NCBI RefSeq assembly: GCF_028640845.1
Contig: NC_080541.1
Location: forward strand, 162,055,502 to 162,119,501
DNA from: Ahaetulla prasina
Lineage: Eukaryota; Chordata; Lepidosauria; Squamata; Colubridae
Length of the DNA stretch: 64,000 bases
Reading direction: 5' to 3'
A program made the position numbers and the translations under genes. Below are positions 42,428-46,194 of this stretch, piece by piece (the stretch's first letter is position 1; each line of letters begins with the position of its first letter). A model generated the notes under the pieces. It had not been told where the DNA came from and did no database searches. It was given only the letters and a program-made list of their open reading frames with translations.

Positions 42428-44147
42428 AAGAGAAAGAAAGGGAGAGACAAGAAAGAGATAAAGAAAGAAGAAAGAGAAAGGAAGGGAGAGAGAGAGAGAG
42501 AGAGAAAGAAGAGGAAGGAAGGACCACAAACCCTGGCACTAGACGTGGTTTCAGAAGATGCTTTGAAACAGGACAGCAATCTAGGGCTGGAAGGGACCTT
42601 AGAAGCCATCTAATTCAACACCTTCCTCCAGCAGGAAACCTTACATCTCTGGATTATTTTGGTACCTCTAACGGAGAGGAAAATTGCCAGAAAGGAGAAG
42701 GAGTTTACTAGGACAAGGCTGCCATGCAGAGGAAGGCAGAGATAGTCCTTGTCTTATGACCAGAATTGAGCCCAAAATTTTGGTTGCTAAGCAAGAGCGT
42801 TGTTAAGTGAGTTTCATGGCATTTTACTCAATCCATGATCTCTCCTGGCTCTAACAGTCATGTGCAAGTTAGGAAAGAACACCTGAAGTGTGTGTAATGT
42901 TCTAAATGTACAGAAGTTATAGTTAAATATGTGGCAGAAAGTGGACTCTTGGTGTGTTTTTCTAAATGTACAGAAGTTATAGTTAAATATGTGGCAGAAA
43001 GTGGACTCTTGGTGTGTTTTTCTAAATGTAGTAAATGAGGTAAAAGAGGTGTGTCTGTGTGTCTGTATGTGTATGTACATACAGTATATATATAGTAGAT
43101 AATGTATCTCTTTGTGTGCCTATACACACTATACTATGTAATATGTATGTACACATATGGCATATATACGTAGGATTTAATAGTATATTTAGGATGTTCA
43201 GTAGTACTAAATAAAGAGACAGGGAAATTGACGTGAGTGACATCAACCTTTGACGTGAGTGACATCAAGTTGGCCACACCCACCCAGTCACATGACCACC
43301 AAGCCATGCCTACCCAGTCACATGACCAAGCCATGCCCACTGTCACATGACCATCAAGCCACATCCACAAAATAAGCCACACCCACAGAACCGGTAGTAA
43401 AAAAATTTAGAACCCCCCTGGACTGCATGCTTCTAGTCCACTGTAAAATTTGTATATATTTATTTATTTTGTACCTTCAACTCACTGGTGACTACTGGTG
43501 ACTGCTTGAGCTAATCCCCTTGGCAAAGTTTTTTTTTCTTTTTTTGAAGTGGTTTGCCATTACCTCCTTTATAGGCCTGAGACAGAGGAACTGGCCCAAG
43601 GTCACTCAGCTGGTTTTGTGCTAAGGTGGAACTAGAACTGATAGTATCCTGGTTTTAAAATTACTCCTACTTCTAAAACTGTTCTGGAGAATTGAGGAAC
43701 TTGGGGTAGGAAAAATTGGCAAAATTATGTCTTTACCATTATATTATATTCAGAAAAAAGTCCAGGTGGTAAAGAAAAAGCTGAATCTAACCCACAGTAT
43801 ACATTTATACAGAAAATTAGCTATAACAAGAAATCATATATAATATTATACTGTAATTAGGGGGTGAAATTACATTACAGATGTGTCAAACACATCTTCT
43901 GATGACACAATTTCTGCAGTGGAATAGGAATAAATATTCTGGCAATAAGTATGATCTATTTGTTTTAACTGTTAGTAGAATTATAAACTCATAAAACACA
44001 TTTGAACTTAATCACTAGTTTTAACAGTTGCACAGATTCTGGCATCTGCAATTTAAAAAGGAATCCATCCTACAAATGAGGAGCAAAGATAAGATATTTC
44101 AACTTACTTAACTGTAGAAATCCAGTCAAAATGTTGTTCCAATTCAT
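528..44147 (-). CDS. LEPR: Leptin receptor, 17 coding exons, 3' incomplete
   Basis: LEPR is a single-pass class I cytokine receptor that binds leptin at the cell surface and signals through JAK2 and STAT3. Joined minus-strand exons, high to low: 44147-44108, 38233-37955, 35557-35434, 27378-27173, 24366-24221, 23060-22916, 21694-21401, 21312-21195, 17311-17112, 13707-13559, 13355-13196, 13088-13006, 11845-11629, 10705-10523, 9966-9871, 1158-1056, 603-528. Every boundary has AG/GT and all phases agree, giving 873 codons without a stop. Two WSDWS motifs (about residues 301-305 and 605-609), one membrane segment (about 824-845) and Box 1 (PNPKN, 858-862) occur in the order of mammalian LEPR. Human LEPR reaches the same junction at about residue 890. 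The terminal exon carrying the long cytoplasmic tail is off the left edge. Identity rests on remembered vertebrate LEPR sequence. Confidence 0.97.
1056..1158 (-). CDS. LEPR: LEPR coding exon 16: transmembrane segment
   Basis: 103 nt, residues about 814-847. After GIEKQHDVN comes the single membrane helix ([20 protein letters not shown] plus IL, about 824-845), then QHR. Human LEPR has IEKHQSDAGLYVIVPVIIS in this place. Phase 1 in, phase 2 out at GTAAAG. The intron before it (1159-9870) is 8.7 kb. Confidence 0.96.
1650..1870. mobile_element. GC-rich fragment of a hAT-like element
   Basis: A 220-bp island of high GC in AT-rich intron, with repeated GGCC and 'aaacaggcca' words and a terminal 'gcgggccgaatccggcc' segment often found near the ends of vertebrate hAT elements. 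No complete terminal repeats or target duplication are visible, so it is called a truncated fragment. The open frame over it (minus 1827-1480) is treated as chance. Confidence 0.4.
1917..2053. mobile_element. hAT MITE copy A
   Basis: 137-bp element with inverted ends CAGTGGTGGGATTCA / TGAATCCCACCACTG (interrupted right arm) and internal 'gaaccggttgttaa' arms. Flanking 8-mers acttcaaa (1909-1916) and gcttcaaa (2054-2061) match at 7 of 8, the target duplication length of hAT transposons. Confidence 0.85.
2469..2692. mobile_element. Palindromic-ended MITE
   Basis: The ends read TATTTTTCGGAGTATAAGAC on the left and its inverse (gagcatcttatactctgaaa region) on the right, with a second inner inverted pair around 'ataagacacac'. 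The interior is non-coding. Superfamily uncertain; the flanks are AT-rich, compatible with a TA target. Confidence 0.6.
3004..4945. mobile_element. Long MITE split by an L2 insertion
   Basis: Left part 3004-3160 begins 'accagtaatccttgacttac'; right part 4741-4945 ends 'gaggactacctgtat'. Together they form one copy of a family also present near 7395-7738, 23536-23791, 40797-40925, 42745-42870 and 49960-50245, with ends approximating CAGGTAGTCCTCGACTTACA and its inverse. The interior contains the typical 'ttgctaagcaa' and 'gatcacatgacc' words. The L2 at 3161-4740 sits in the middle, so the MITE is older than the L2. Confidence 0.75.
3161..4740 (+). mobile_element. L2-clade LINE, 5' truncated, ORF intact
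   Basis: An open frame runs without a stop from the truncation point (about 3163) to TAG at 4522-4524, about 453 codons. It shows reverse transcriptase blocks [43 protein letters not shown] and the catalytic YADD (3672-3686 area), then [29 protein letters not shown] and [12 protein letters not shown], the C-terminal signature of vertebrate L2. The 3' UTR ends in a short stem (ccgccctgagtccctagggagatagggcgg) followed by AAAT repeats. The endonuclease domain is missing through 5' truncation. An intact frame suggests a young insertion. Confidence 0.9.
5316..5692. mobile_element. Foldback element inside a TG microsatellite
   Basis: Two inverted arms of about 100 bp (5386-5485 and 5542-5641) around a 56-bp loop, starting TAGGTCTTTGGTTATTCGGG. 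TG repeats flank it on both sides (5316-5357 and 5647-5690). No coding capacity. A longer relative with the same arms lies at 50553-51106, also next to a TG repeat. Confidence 0.85.
6142..6278. mobile_element. hAT MITE copy B
   Basis: 137-bp copy of the same family as 1917-2053, in the opposite orientation. The 8-bp target duplication agttaagg is perfect (6134-6141 and 6279-6286). Confidence 0.92.
6340..6476. mobile_element. hAT MITE copy C
   Basis: 137-bp copy in the same orientation as copy A, with perfect 8-bp target duplication aaaacaac (6332-6339 and 6477-6484). It lies only 61 bp from copy B in inverted orientation, so the pair could form a hairpin. Confidence 0.92.
7395..7738. mobile_element. 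Decayed copy of the 'GTAGTCCTC' MITE family
   Basis: Starts 'caagtagtcctctacctaca' and ends 'gagttgaggactaccagta', inverted versions of each other, with 'gatcacatgaccatgaggg' inside. Same family as the split copy at 3004-4945. Confidence 0.7.
7740..9770. other. LEPR intron 15, no recognised element
   Basis: AT-rich intronic DNA. Short open frames (for example plus 8040-8252) have low-complexity composition and no family signature. I see no repeat boundary I can defend. Confidence 0.5.
9871..9966 (-). CDS. LEPR: LEPR coding exon 15: end of extracellular domain
   Basis: 96 nt, residues about 782-813. [20 protein letters not shown] matches human [20 protein letters not shown]. The donor GTGATT is a weak match; it is chosen because it is the phase-1 GT that joins the next exon as K-D-G, matching the human exon end. 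Confidence 0.95.
10523..10705 (-). CDS. LEPR: LEPR coding exon 14: second membrane-proximal FNIII
   Basis: 183 nt, residues about 721-781. [20 protein letters not shown] then [16 protein letters not shown] aligns with human [20 protein letters not shown] and FIIEWKNLNEDGEIKW. Phase 1 in and out; the donor is GTGAGT. Confidence 0.98.
11097..11390. repeat. Possible decayed repeat in intron
   Basis: A locally GC-richer stretch ('ccgcctccactattctggag', 'gtggcctctacatgccatcc') inside AT-rich intron 13. It resembles the inside of GC-rich hAT elements, but no ends or duplication are visible. Confidence 0.25.
11629..11845 (-). CDS. LEPR: LEPR coding exon 13: FNIII domain
   Basis: 217 nt, residues about 649-720. 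[20 protein letters not shown], then [20 protein letters not shown], parallels human PLMKNDSLCSVQRYV and VLAINSIGASVANFNLT. Several NxS/T sequons lie in the segment. Phase 0 in, phase 1 out. Confidence 0.98.
11846..13005. other. LEPR intron 12, no recognised element
   Basis: 1.16 kb of AT-rich sequence between exons 12 and 13. I see no repeat family, RNA gene or open frame of interest. Confidence 0.5.
13006..13088 (-). CDS. LEPR: LEPR coding exon 12: first membrane-proximal FNIII
   Basis: 83 nt, residues about 621-648. [20 protein letters not shown] and NVTLLWK match human PMRGPEFWRIINGD and KNVTLLWK. It begins in phase 1 and ends in phase 0 at GTAAGT. Confidence 0.98.
13196..13355 (-). CDS. 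LEPR: LEPR coding exon 11: CRH2 with second WSXWS
   Basis: 160 nt, residues about 568-620. [20 protein letters not shown] then [10 protein letters not shown] carries the second WSXWS box (about residues 605-609); human has WSNWS here. It closes the leptin-binding CRH2. The intron to exon 12 is only 107 nt. Confidence 0.98.
13559..13707 (-). CDS. LEPR: LEPR coding exon 10: CRH2 second module
   Basis: 149 nt, residues about 518-567. [20 protein letters not shown], then [20 protein letters not shown], matches human VKPLPPSSVKAEI and the NNLQFQIRY block. Phase 1 in, phase 0 out at GTATGT. Confidence 0.98.
14205..14502 (+). mobile_element. CR1 LINE 3' end with ATTCT tail
   Basis: The segment reads like the end of CR1 ORF2 and its 3' UTR: 'aatttccttaaacaacaatt', 'ttaagaaaagattggacaac', 'gaagacctccaaggtccctt'. 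It runs directly into 10 ATTCT units (14451-14502). CR1 ends in short 8-bp or related repeats, and in snakes such ends have been linked to pentanucleotide expansion. No intact frame remains. Confidence 0.75.
14519..14747. mobile_element. hAT MITE copy D, CpG-rich
   Basis: 229-bp element, ends CAGGAGTAGTATTCA / TGAATACCACCACTG, with perfect 8-bp duplication atgcaaga (14511-14518 and 14748-14755). The interior contains alternating 'tgcgcatgtgc' runs able to form a hairpin. It inserted immediately beyond the CR1 ATTCT tail. Several overlapping open frames on both strands are by-products of high GC. Confidence 0.9.
15302..15441. repeat. Perfect 64-bp palindrome (foldback MITE)
   Basis: Arms 15302-15365 and 15378-15441 are exact inverse complements, 64 of 64 bases, around a 12-nt loop. 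The outermost bases TTTAAA may include the target. A related, shorter-armed palindrome sits at 40091-40209 and 42017-42155 ('gaactctgggagttgaagtc'). No coding capacity. Confidence 0.95.
16110..16890 (+). mobile_element. tRNA-derived SINE interrupted by a MITE
   Basis: Left part 16110-16231 starts 'gtttggtgtagttatcaaga' (decayed A-box region) and continues 'cagctgggtaaccttgggcc'; right part 16818-16890 continues 'caaaccacttctgaaagcc'. Other copies, in reverse, lie at 43471-43660 and 58604-58853, where 'cccaaggtcac' and 'tttgccatt' are contiguous. The MITE at 16232-16817 sits in the gap. Confidence 0.65.
16232..16817. mobile_element. hAT MITE copy E with four chained hairpins
   Basis: Ends 'caggggtgaaatg' and 'catttcaccactg' are inverse. 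The interior holds consecutive inverted repeats at about 16339-16443, 16439-16540, 16535-16636 and 16631-16714, alternating the words cagctgag and cagctggga. Hairpins 1 and 3 resemble each other, as do 2 and 4, so a roughly 196-bp two-hairpin module appears duplicated. I find no clean 8-bp target duplication here. Confidence 0.75.
17112..17311 (-). CDS. LEPR: LEPR coding exon 9: CRH2
   Basis: 200 nt, residues about 451-517. It encodes [29 protein letters not shown] and [16 protein letters not shown], the latter blocks nearly identical to human LEPR. In human LEPR this CRH2 surface contacts leptin. The acceptor lies behind an unusually A/T-rich tract; the donor is GTAAGT. Confidence 0.98.
17312..19090. 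other. LEPR intron 8, unannotated part
   Basis: AT-rich intron without recognised repeats. Open frames at minus 18431-18691 and plus 18769-19017 show no family signature and no splice context of LEPR. Confidence 0.45.
19110..19262 (-). mobile_element. L2 LINE 3' end fragment
   Basis: ATTT repeats followed by 'tttgccgcccatcttgtgtt' and 'gactctgggtggcttacaac', the reversed L2 3' UTR stem ('ccgccctgagtc') and tail seen in full at 4660-4740. Only about 150 bp remain. Confidence 0.65.
20025..20307 (-). mobile_element. L2-tailed tRNA SINE, minus orientation
   Basis: Reading on the minus strand from 20307: a tRNA-like head with 'tgtggctcaggctg' (A box) and 'ctgcaggttctagtccc' (decayed B box), a middle 'ttgactcagccttccatcct', then the L2 end 'actgagtctttggagaaggg' region and an AAAT-type tail at 20025. 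Same family as 20673-20935, different head subtype. Confidence 0.75.
20673..20935 (+). mobile_element. L2-tailed tRNA SINE with intact tRNA-like head
   Basis: The head 20673-20752 keeps A box 'tagctcaggc' and B box 'ggttcgagccc', and its first and last 7 bases (gggccgg, ccggccc) still pair like an acceptor stem. The tail 'ccgccctgagtcttcggaga' then 'agggcggggtataaatg' is the L2 3' end, indicating mobilisation by L2 reverse transcriptase. The anticodon region is degenerate, so this is not a tRNA gene. Confidence 0.85.
21195..21312 (-). CDS. LEPR: LEPR coding exon 8: start of leptin-binding CRH2
   Basis: 118 nt, residues about 412-450. [20 protein letters not shown] is followed by W and then STLLLRYYR, matching human NINISCETDGYLTKMTCRW and STLQLRYHR. 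It contains cysteines of the CRH2 cytokine-receptor fold. Phase 1 in, phase 2 out; the donor is GTATAC. Confidence 0.97.
21401..21694 (-). CDS. LEPR: LEPR coding exon 7: Ig-like domain
   Basis: 294 nt, residues about 314-411. [20 protein letters not shown] opens the domain, as in human [35 protein letters not shown] and [20 protein letters not shown] follow, with the paired cysteines of the immunoglobulin fold. This domain is needed for receptor activation after leptin binding. It is separated from exon 8 by an 88-nt intron. Confidence 0.98.
21695..22915. other. LEPR intron 6
   Basis: AT-rich intron. A short TG tract lies near 22415-22438. A stretch at 22040-22110 ('ccagggccacatgaaggcca') may be a decayed repeat end. 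Nothing else recognised. Confidence 0.45.
22916..23060 (-). CDS. LEPR: LEPR coding exon 6: CRH1 with first WSXWS
   Basis: 145 nt, residues about 266-313. It contains YIIQVRCK followed by GLWSDWSSP, the WSXWS box (about residues 301-305) that ends the first cytokine-receptor homology region. CRH1 of LEPR is structural rather than leptin-binding. The donor is GTACCT, weaker than its neighbours, and the end is phase 1. Confidence 0.96.
23536..23791. mobile_element. 'GTAGTCCTC' MITE family copy
   Basis: 256 bp, ends 'acaggcaatcctcaatttat' and 'aagtcaaggactacctgtat', with 'gttgttaagtgag' words inside. Unlike the copy at 3004 it is uninterrupted but internally deleted. Confidence 0.8.
23868..23938 (+). 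mobile_element. CR1-type tail with ATTCT repeats
   Basis: 'gacacttggccaataaaaa' followed by four ATTCT units. The same end, reversed, begins the fragment at 26452. The body of the element is absent, so this is an extreme 5' truncation. Confidence 0.55.
24221..24366 (-). CDS. LEPR: LEPR coding exon 5: CRH1 fibronectin module
   Basis: 146 nt, residues about 217-265. [20 protein letters not shown] followed by ISWSQP is almost identical to the human VKPDPPLGLHMEITD and KISWSSP block. It begins in phase 1 and ends in phase 0 at a GTGAGA donor. Confidence 0.98.
24367..27172. other. LEPR introns 3-4 region, mostly unannotated
   Basis: Very AT-rich DNA. It includes the reversed CR1-type tail near 26452-26565 ('tattttattggccaactgtg', 'acacaaggaatttgtctctt'). 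No gene seen; open frames such as plus 25175-25384 are low-complexity. Intron 4 is the stretch between exon 4 (27173) and exon 5 (24366). Confidence 0.45.
26452..26570 (-). mobile_element. CR1-type 3' end, minus orientation
   Basis: Reads 'tagaatatagtagaatattt' then 'tattggccaactgtgattgg' and 'caaggaatttgtctcttgtg', which reversed gives a CR1-like 3' UTR ending in TTGGCCAATAAA plus ATTCT-like repeats, as at 23868-23938. Confidence 0.55.
27173..27378 (-). CDS. LEPR: LEPR coding exon 4: first half of CRH1
   Basis: 206 nt, residues about 148-216. It encodes [20 protein letters not shown], close to the LKITSGGVIFQSPLMSVQP block of human LEPR that leads into the first fibronectin module. The acceptor CTTTTCAG and donor GTAAGT are strong. 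It ends in phase 1, so the split codon with the next exon gives valine before KPDPP. Confidence 0.96.
27379..29820. other. LEPR intron 3, unannotated part
   Basis: AT-rich intron with a poly-G run near 27938-27948. The open frames here have no recognisable family. No repeat boundaries seen. Confidence 0.45.
29825..29992. repeat. Foldback repeat, 'TTTTCTTGCAGAC' family
   Basis: Inverted arms: left 'ccttggtgcagtc' to 'ttgttttcttgcagacgtg' and 'ccaaac'; right 'gtttggtaatgaaatgtctg' to 'caagaaaacattcaggctcg' and 'gagcaccaagaac'. Arms of about 70 bp, diverged. No coding capacity. Confidence 0.65.
30623..31298. mobile_element. Non-autonomous hAT element, GC-rich
   Basis: 676 bp. It starts 'ccatgatggcgaacctatgg' and ends 'aggttagccctcactg', near-inverse ends of the vertebrate 'CAGTGATGGCGAACC' hAT group. 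Flanks atctatat and gtctatat match at 7 of 8. The interior repeats 'ggcctcc-gag' and 'tttctggcctcc' modules. Similar elements of that group have been reported as horizontally transferred in tetrapods (OC1-like); that identity is from memory. Confidence 0.7.
31924..32735. mobile_element. Large non-autonomous hAT-like element
   Basis: 812 bp. Ends 'cagtggtgaaatcc' and 'ggagttcaccactg' are inverse. Inside, 'gggcgtggcttgggcatggc' and 'gtgacgtca'-like words are shared with the element ending at 43420. The middle (32040-32560) is GC-rich unique-looking DNA with open frames on both strands that carry no family signature. An alternating 'catgcatgcatgcatgc' tract lies near 32640. Confidence 0.65.
33811..33901. 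repeat. GATA/GACA tetranucleotide tract
   Basis: About 17 GATA units (33811-33878) followed by five GACA units (33880-33901). This mixture is the composition of the Bkm satellite first isolated from snakes. Confidence 0.95.
33902..35433. other. LEPR intron 3, upstream part
   Basis: AT-rich intron between the GATA tract and exon 3. No repeat family or gene recognised; the open frame at plus 34582-34785 has no signature. Confidence 0.45.
35434..35557 (-). CDS. LEPR: LEPR coding exon 3: end of N-terminal domain
   Basis: 124 nt, residues about 107-147. It encodes WNLQFW and FCIVKL followed by VNLLHAL, corresponding to the WNIQCW and VHLLYVL segments of human LEPR. The GTAAGT donor follows base 35434. 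It ends in phase 2, matched by the next exon. Confidence 0.93.
35912..37757 (+). mobile_element. ORF1-only L1 (half-L1) copy 1
   Basis: A complete-looking retrotransposon without ORF2. It has a GC-rich 5' UTR of about 0.72 kb, ORF1 from 36631, a 3' UTR with AATAAA near 37719, and poly(A). A 16-bp target duplication, aaaattccgttgctga, flanks it (35896-35911 and 37754-37769), showing L1-type target-primed insertion. ORF1 encodes a coiled coil, then an RRM-like region ([29 protein letters not shown]), then a C-terminal domain ([18 protein letters not shown]). A stop at 37039-37041 and frameshifts break the frame. The distance from the end of ORF1 to poly(A) is about 0.35 kb; an autonomous L1 would have almost 4 kb of ORF2 there. 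Confidence 0.85.
36631..37041 (+). pseudogene. L1 ORF1-type protein, broken (copy 1)
   Basis: The ATG at 36631 opens [20 protein letters not shown], then a heptad-rich stretch (about residues 20-75) typical of the ORF1p trimer coiled coil, then the RRM-like part ending DVDRVYRVN at a TAG. The second copy reads through this position ([11 protein letters not shown]), so the stop is a mutation. The C-terminal domain continues out of frame to about 37395. L1 ORF1p is an RNA-binding chaperone that coats the element's RNA. Confidence 0.8.
37955..38233 (-). CDS. LEPR: LEPR coding exon 2: N-terminal domain
   Basis: Residues about 14-106, phase 1 to phase 1, 279 nt. It opens with a hydrophobic stretch (FFQMVIS) and encodes the cysteine-containing N-terminal domain; the CCHW segment aligns with CCFR of human LEPR and LQQI at the exon end with FQQI. 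This domain is poorly conserved, so the match rests on scattered motifs plus exact phase and order. The acceptor is TTTAG at 38234-38238 and the donor is a GTGTGC variant. Confidence 0.92.
38358..38592. mobile_element. hAT MITE copy H
   Basis: 235 bp, ends CAGAGGTGGGTTTCAGCAGG and the inverse of GAAACCCACCACTG, flanked by atatatat on both sides (38350-38357, 38593-38600), which is compatible with an 8-bp duplication but low in information. It contains 'ccacgcccacca' and 'aaccggtagtaaaa' words shared with copies J, K and M. Confidence 0.85.
40091..40209. repeat. Foldback repeat in duplication copy 1
   Basis: Inverted arms 'ggctcctttaagacttgtgg' and 'ccacaagtcttaaag' around 'gccagctttgctggc'. 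Right arm shortened compared with 42017-42155. Confidence 0.8.
40302..40575. repeat. GAAA microsatellite cluster, copy 1
   Basis: Two AAAG/GAAA arrays (40302-40380 and 40427-40570) split by a 45-bp unique spacer ('gattcatggatatttgattt'). The long low-complexity open frames here (minus strand SFFL repeats, plus strand KERK repeats) are not genes. Confidence 0.95.
40600..40735. mobile_element. CR1 fragment in copy 1
   Basis: 'ctagggctggaagggacctt' then 'agaagccatctaattcaaca' and 'ccagcaggaaacc' is a widespread amniote CR1 segment. Repeated in copy 2 at about 42545-42680. Confidence 0.6.
42017..42155. repeat. Foldback repeat in duplication copy 2
   Basis: The fuller version: both arms, ending 'aggagccaagtttgcagacc'. 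The family is related to the palindrome at 15302-15441. Confidence 0.85.
42245..42520. repeat. GAAA microsatellite cluster, copy 2
   Basis: Counterpart of 40302-40575, with a similar spacer but different repeat number in each array. Confidence 0.95.
42901..43030. repeat. Exact 60-bp tandem repeat
   Basis: Positions 42901-42960 and 42961-43020 are identical over all 60 bases, and a third copy begins with 10 matching bases. The unit starts 'tctaaatgtacagaagttat'. It starts precisely at the right breakpoint of the 1.93-kb duplication. Confidence 0.98.
43471..43660 (-). mobile_element. SINE fragment, minus orientation
   Basis: 'gaagtggtttgccattacct', 'tggcccaaggtcactcagct' and 'ggtggaactagaactgatag' match the SINE at 16110-16890 read in reverse. 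It lies just outside the hAT-like element. Confidence 0.6.
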
Positions 44148-44166
44148 CTTGCTCTGGTCAATAAAT
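44108..44166 (-). CDS. LEPR: LEPR exon with initiator ATG (start of signal peptide)
   Basis: The exon runs from an AG acceptor (exon begins 44166) through 19 nt of 5' UTR to the ATG at 44147-44145, then 40 coding nt to a GTAAGT donor. It encodes [13 protein letters not shown] plus one base. Human LEPR also begins with a 40-nt coding piece (13 codons plus one base), and the phase-1 junction fits the next exon exactly. The residues themselves are not conserved with human, as expected for a signal peptide. Hydrophobicity is modest, so signal function is inferred from position. Confidence 0.8.
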
Positions 44167-44284
44167 CTTGGAGGAAAATAGGGAGAAAGATCATTTAATT
44201 TATACAATCTGAAGGATGTTTCACAAACTAATTTTTTGTTTTAAAAAAAATGTCAACTTTTCCAAAGAATTGTAGACTTGGGGA

Positions 44285-45220
44285 GTGAGTGAGATTTTTA
44301 TTAGATGAAAGCAATAATGAGGGACTTAGTCTTAGAGGGACTTGGCATTTCAGGTATCCAATGGATAGCTTGCTCTTTGACCTTTGCCACTTAAATGTGC
44401 AAATGAAGTGCCTTCATACAGCCATTCAAGAAACGTTCCTGAAGATGACTGTGTGCTGTTGGTGCACAAATATAGTGATCTATGATTGATGCTGAACAAA
44501 TTCTGAGAAGCTGCTATGCTTTTCAGCCTATCAGACTGAACAAAACTGAAGTACTTTACCAGCCAGTGCCAAATACCAAACCTGTAGAACCACTGTTGAC
44601 ACCACCCAGCTGACAAATATAAACAACTTCAAATACTTGGAAAGCATCATCATGAGTGATGGGTCTTTGGACAACAAAATTGATTCCAGGATCAGTAAAG
44701 CCAACCAGGCATGGTGATGGCTACATACCAGAGTGAGCACTCAACACAACATTCATACCACAACATAGGTAAAATCTACAGAGCTGTGAATATCCCTTCC
44801 TTTCTATATGGATGTGAATGCTCAACTCTACATCAAACAACAAAGGAATTTTCACAGGCATGCTCTCTGCTCCATCTTTGGAATTTGTTGCCAAGACTGT
44901 GTCTCCAACCTGGAGGTTCTGGATTGTGTGCAGTCCACCAGCATCTAATTTCTGATAATCAAAGCCCTGATAAGATGACTGGCACATGTCATCAGAATGG
45001 ATGTCTGCCATATGCCTTGTCAATTATTCCACAGTATGCAGGAATCTGTGAAGACACTTTGAGGTCGATCATGCAAGCTCTAAAACGACACTGAGAAAGA
45101 AACTCTGTGCCACTGTGACATCCAGCCAAGAAATTAGAAGCTCTGCTTGTGAATTGTGCTAGGCTCTGTGCTTCCAGATGGGGACTCTGTCTCCCTGTCA
45201 ACAGATAAACAGCACAACAG
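44285..45220 (+). pseudogene. Decayed non-LTR reverse transcriptase fragment
   Basis: In shifting frames the sequence reads SLLFDL, DDCVLLVHKYSDL-like (44445-44490), KYFTSQCQ, then FKYLESIIMSDGSLDNKIDS, RISKANQAW, NIPSFLYGCEC, CSIFGICCQDCVSNLEVLD and ALIRXLAHVIRMDVCHMP. This is the end of a LINE reverse transcriptase of the RTE-like type with the YGCE and GHVIRM blocks. Many frameshifts; clade not assigned. It lies immediately upstream of the LEPR initiator exon. Confidence 0.65.
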
Positions 45221-45403
45221 AATGTTTTCTTTGAACCCAAGAGATATAATAACATCATATCTATCATCACATCATATCATGCCATAATATAGAATGGGCA
45301 TTTCTGAAAAAGGTACTCTTTTGATATATTTTAGCATAAAGATAAAAGTACAGATATATAACATGTCAAATAGAGTAAAGGAAAATTCCAAAAAATGTGC
45401 AGT

Positions 45404-45710
45404 CAGAGGTGGGTTTCAGCAGGTTCTGATCAGTTCTGGAGAAATAGTAGCAAAATTTTTGAATAGTTTGGAGAACCGGTAGTAAAAATTCTGACTGGCC
45501 CCGCCCCCATCTATTCTCTGCCTCCCAGGTCCCAGCTAATTGGGAGGAAATGGGGATTTTACAGTATCCTTCCCCTGGAGTGGGGTGGGAATGGAGATTT
45601 TACAGTATCCTTCCCCTGCCACACCCACCAACCACACCCAACAAGCCATGCAATGCCAAGTAAGCCACGCCCACAGAACCAGTAGTAAAAAATTTTGAAA
45701 CCCACCATTG
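45404..45710. mobile_element. hAT MITE copy J
   Basis: 307 bp, ends 'cagaggtgggtttcagcagg' and 'gaaacccaccattg'. Flanks tgtgcagt (45396-45403) and tgtacagt (45711-45718) match at 7 of 8. It contains a local duplication of 'ggagattttacagtatcctt'. Confidence 0.88.
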
Positions 45711-46194
45711 TGTACAGTGATGAGATTTGAAAAGGAAAAAAAATTATCTGGGCAGATATATAGCATCTGTTGGCACTATCTTAAACCAAATGCAGGAAAA
45801 TATATGGTTTCCTTAACATGTTGCCAACAAGTGCAATGGGGTTGTCCACATATGCTCCCAATGATTTTTTTTCCTTTTGGATTGCTGAGTAGCCAATCAA
45901 AAAAGTTTTCCAATGATATATTTTACAGTACAGTCTCAAAACATTAAAAAAAATATTCATACAACACATAATTAATGGAATGTATTGCTAAAATTTATGT
46001 TCACAACCCTTTTGTTACTTCACTTTAAAAAGAAATTTTAGAACTGTAGAGAATAGCACAGTCAGTGACTACTAATATAATAACAAATACACATGTGAGG
46101 TGAAAACCAATGGCAACACCAGCATGCACTGAAGGTCAAAAAAGGCATTTGCAGCAGTGTGATGGAAGCACTGTTCTTTTCTATGAGCATGTGA

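Larger units (their letters stand above)
39040..42913. repeat. Tandem duplication, unit about 1.93 kb
   Basis: Copy 1 is 39040-40965 and copy 2 is 40966-42913, joined at a CAG microhomology. About 100 bp of unique flank (39040-39141) is included, so the duplication followed the hAT insertion. By eye only about a dozen substitutions separate the copies, apart from GAAA array length and a short replacement near 40206 / 42134 ('actgaactatcc' against 'gagccaagtttgcagacccc'). Confidence 0.93.
39142..43420. mobile_element. Large hAT-like element with internal tandem duplication
   Basis: Left end 'caatggtggattgctaccgg', right end 'agaaccggtagtaaaa' to 'gaacccccctg'. The 8-mer gactgcat precedes the left end (39134-39141) and follows the right end (43421-43428), so this is one insertion. 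The same left flank and left end recur at 41060-41068 because of the 1.93-kb duplication. Without it the element would be about 2.35 kb (41068-43420). Contents: CCG/CTG-rich DNA, a foldback repeat, GAAA arrays, a CR1 fragment and 'GTAGTCCTT' MITE remnants. No transposase frame is present. Confidence 0.75.
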
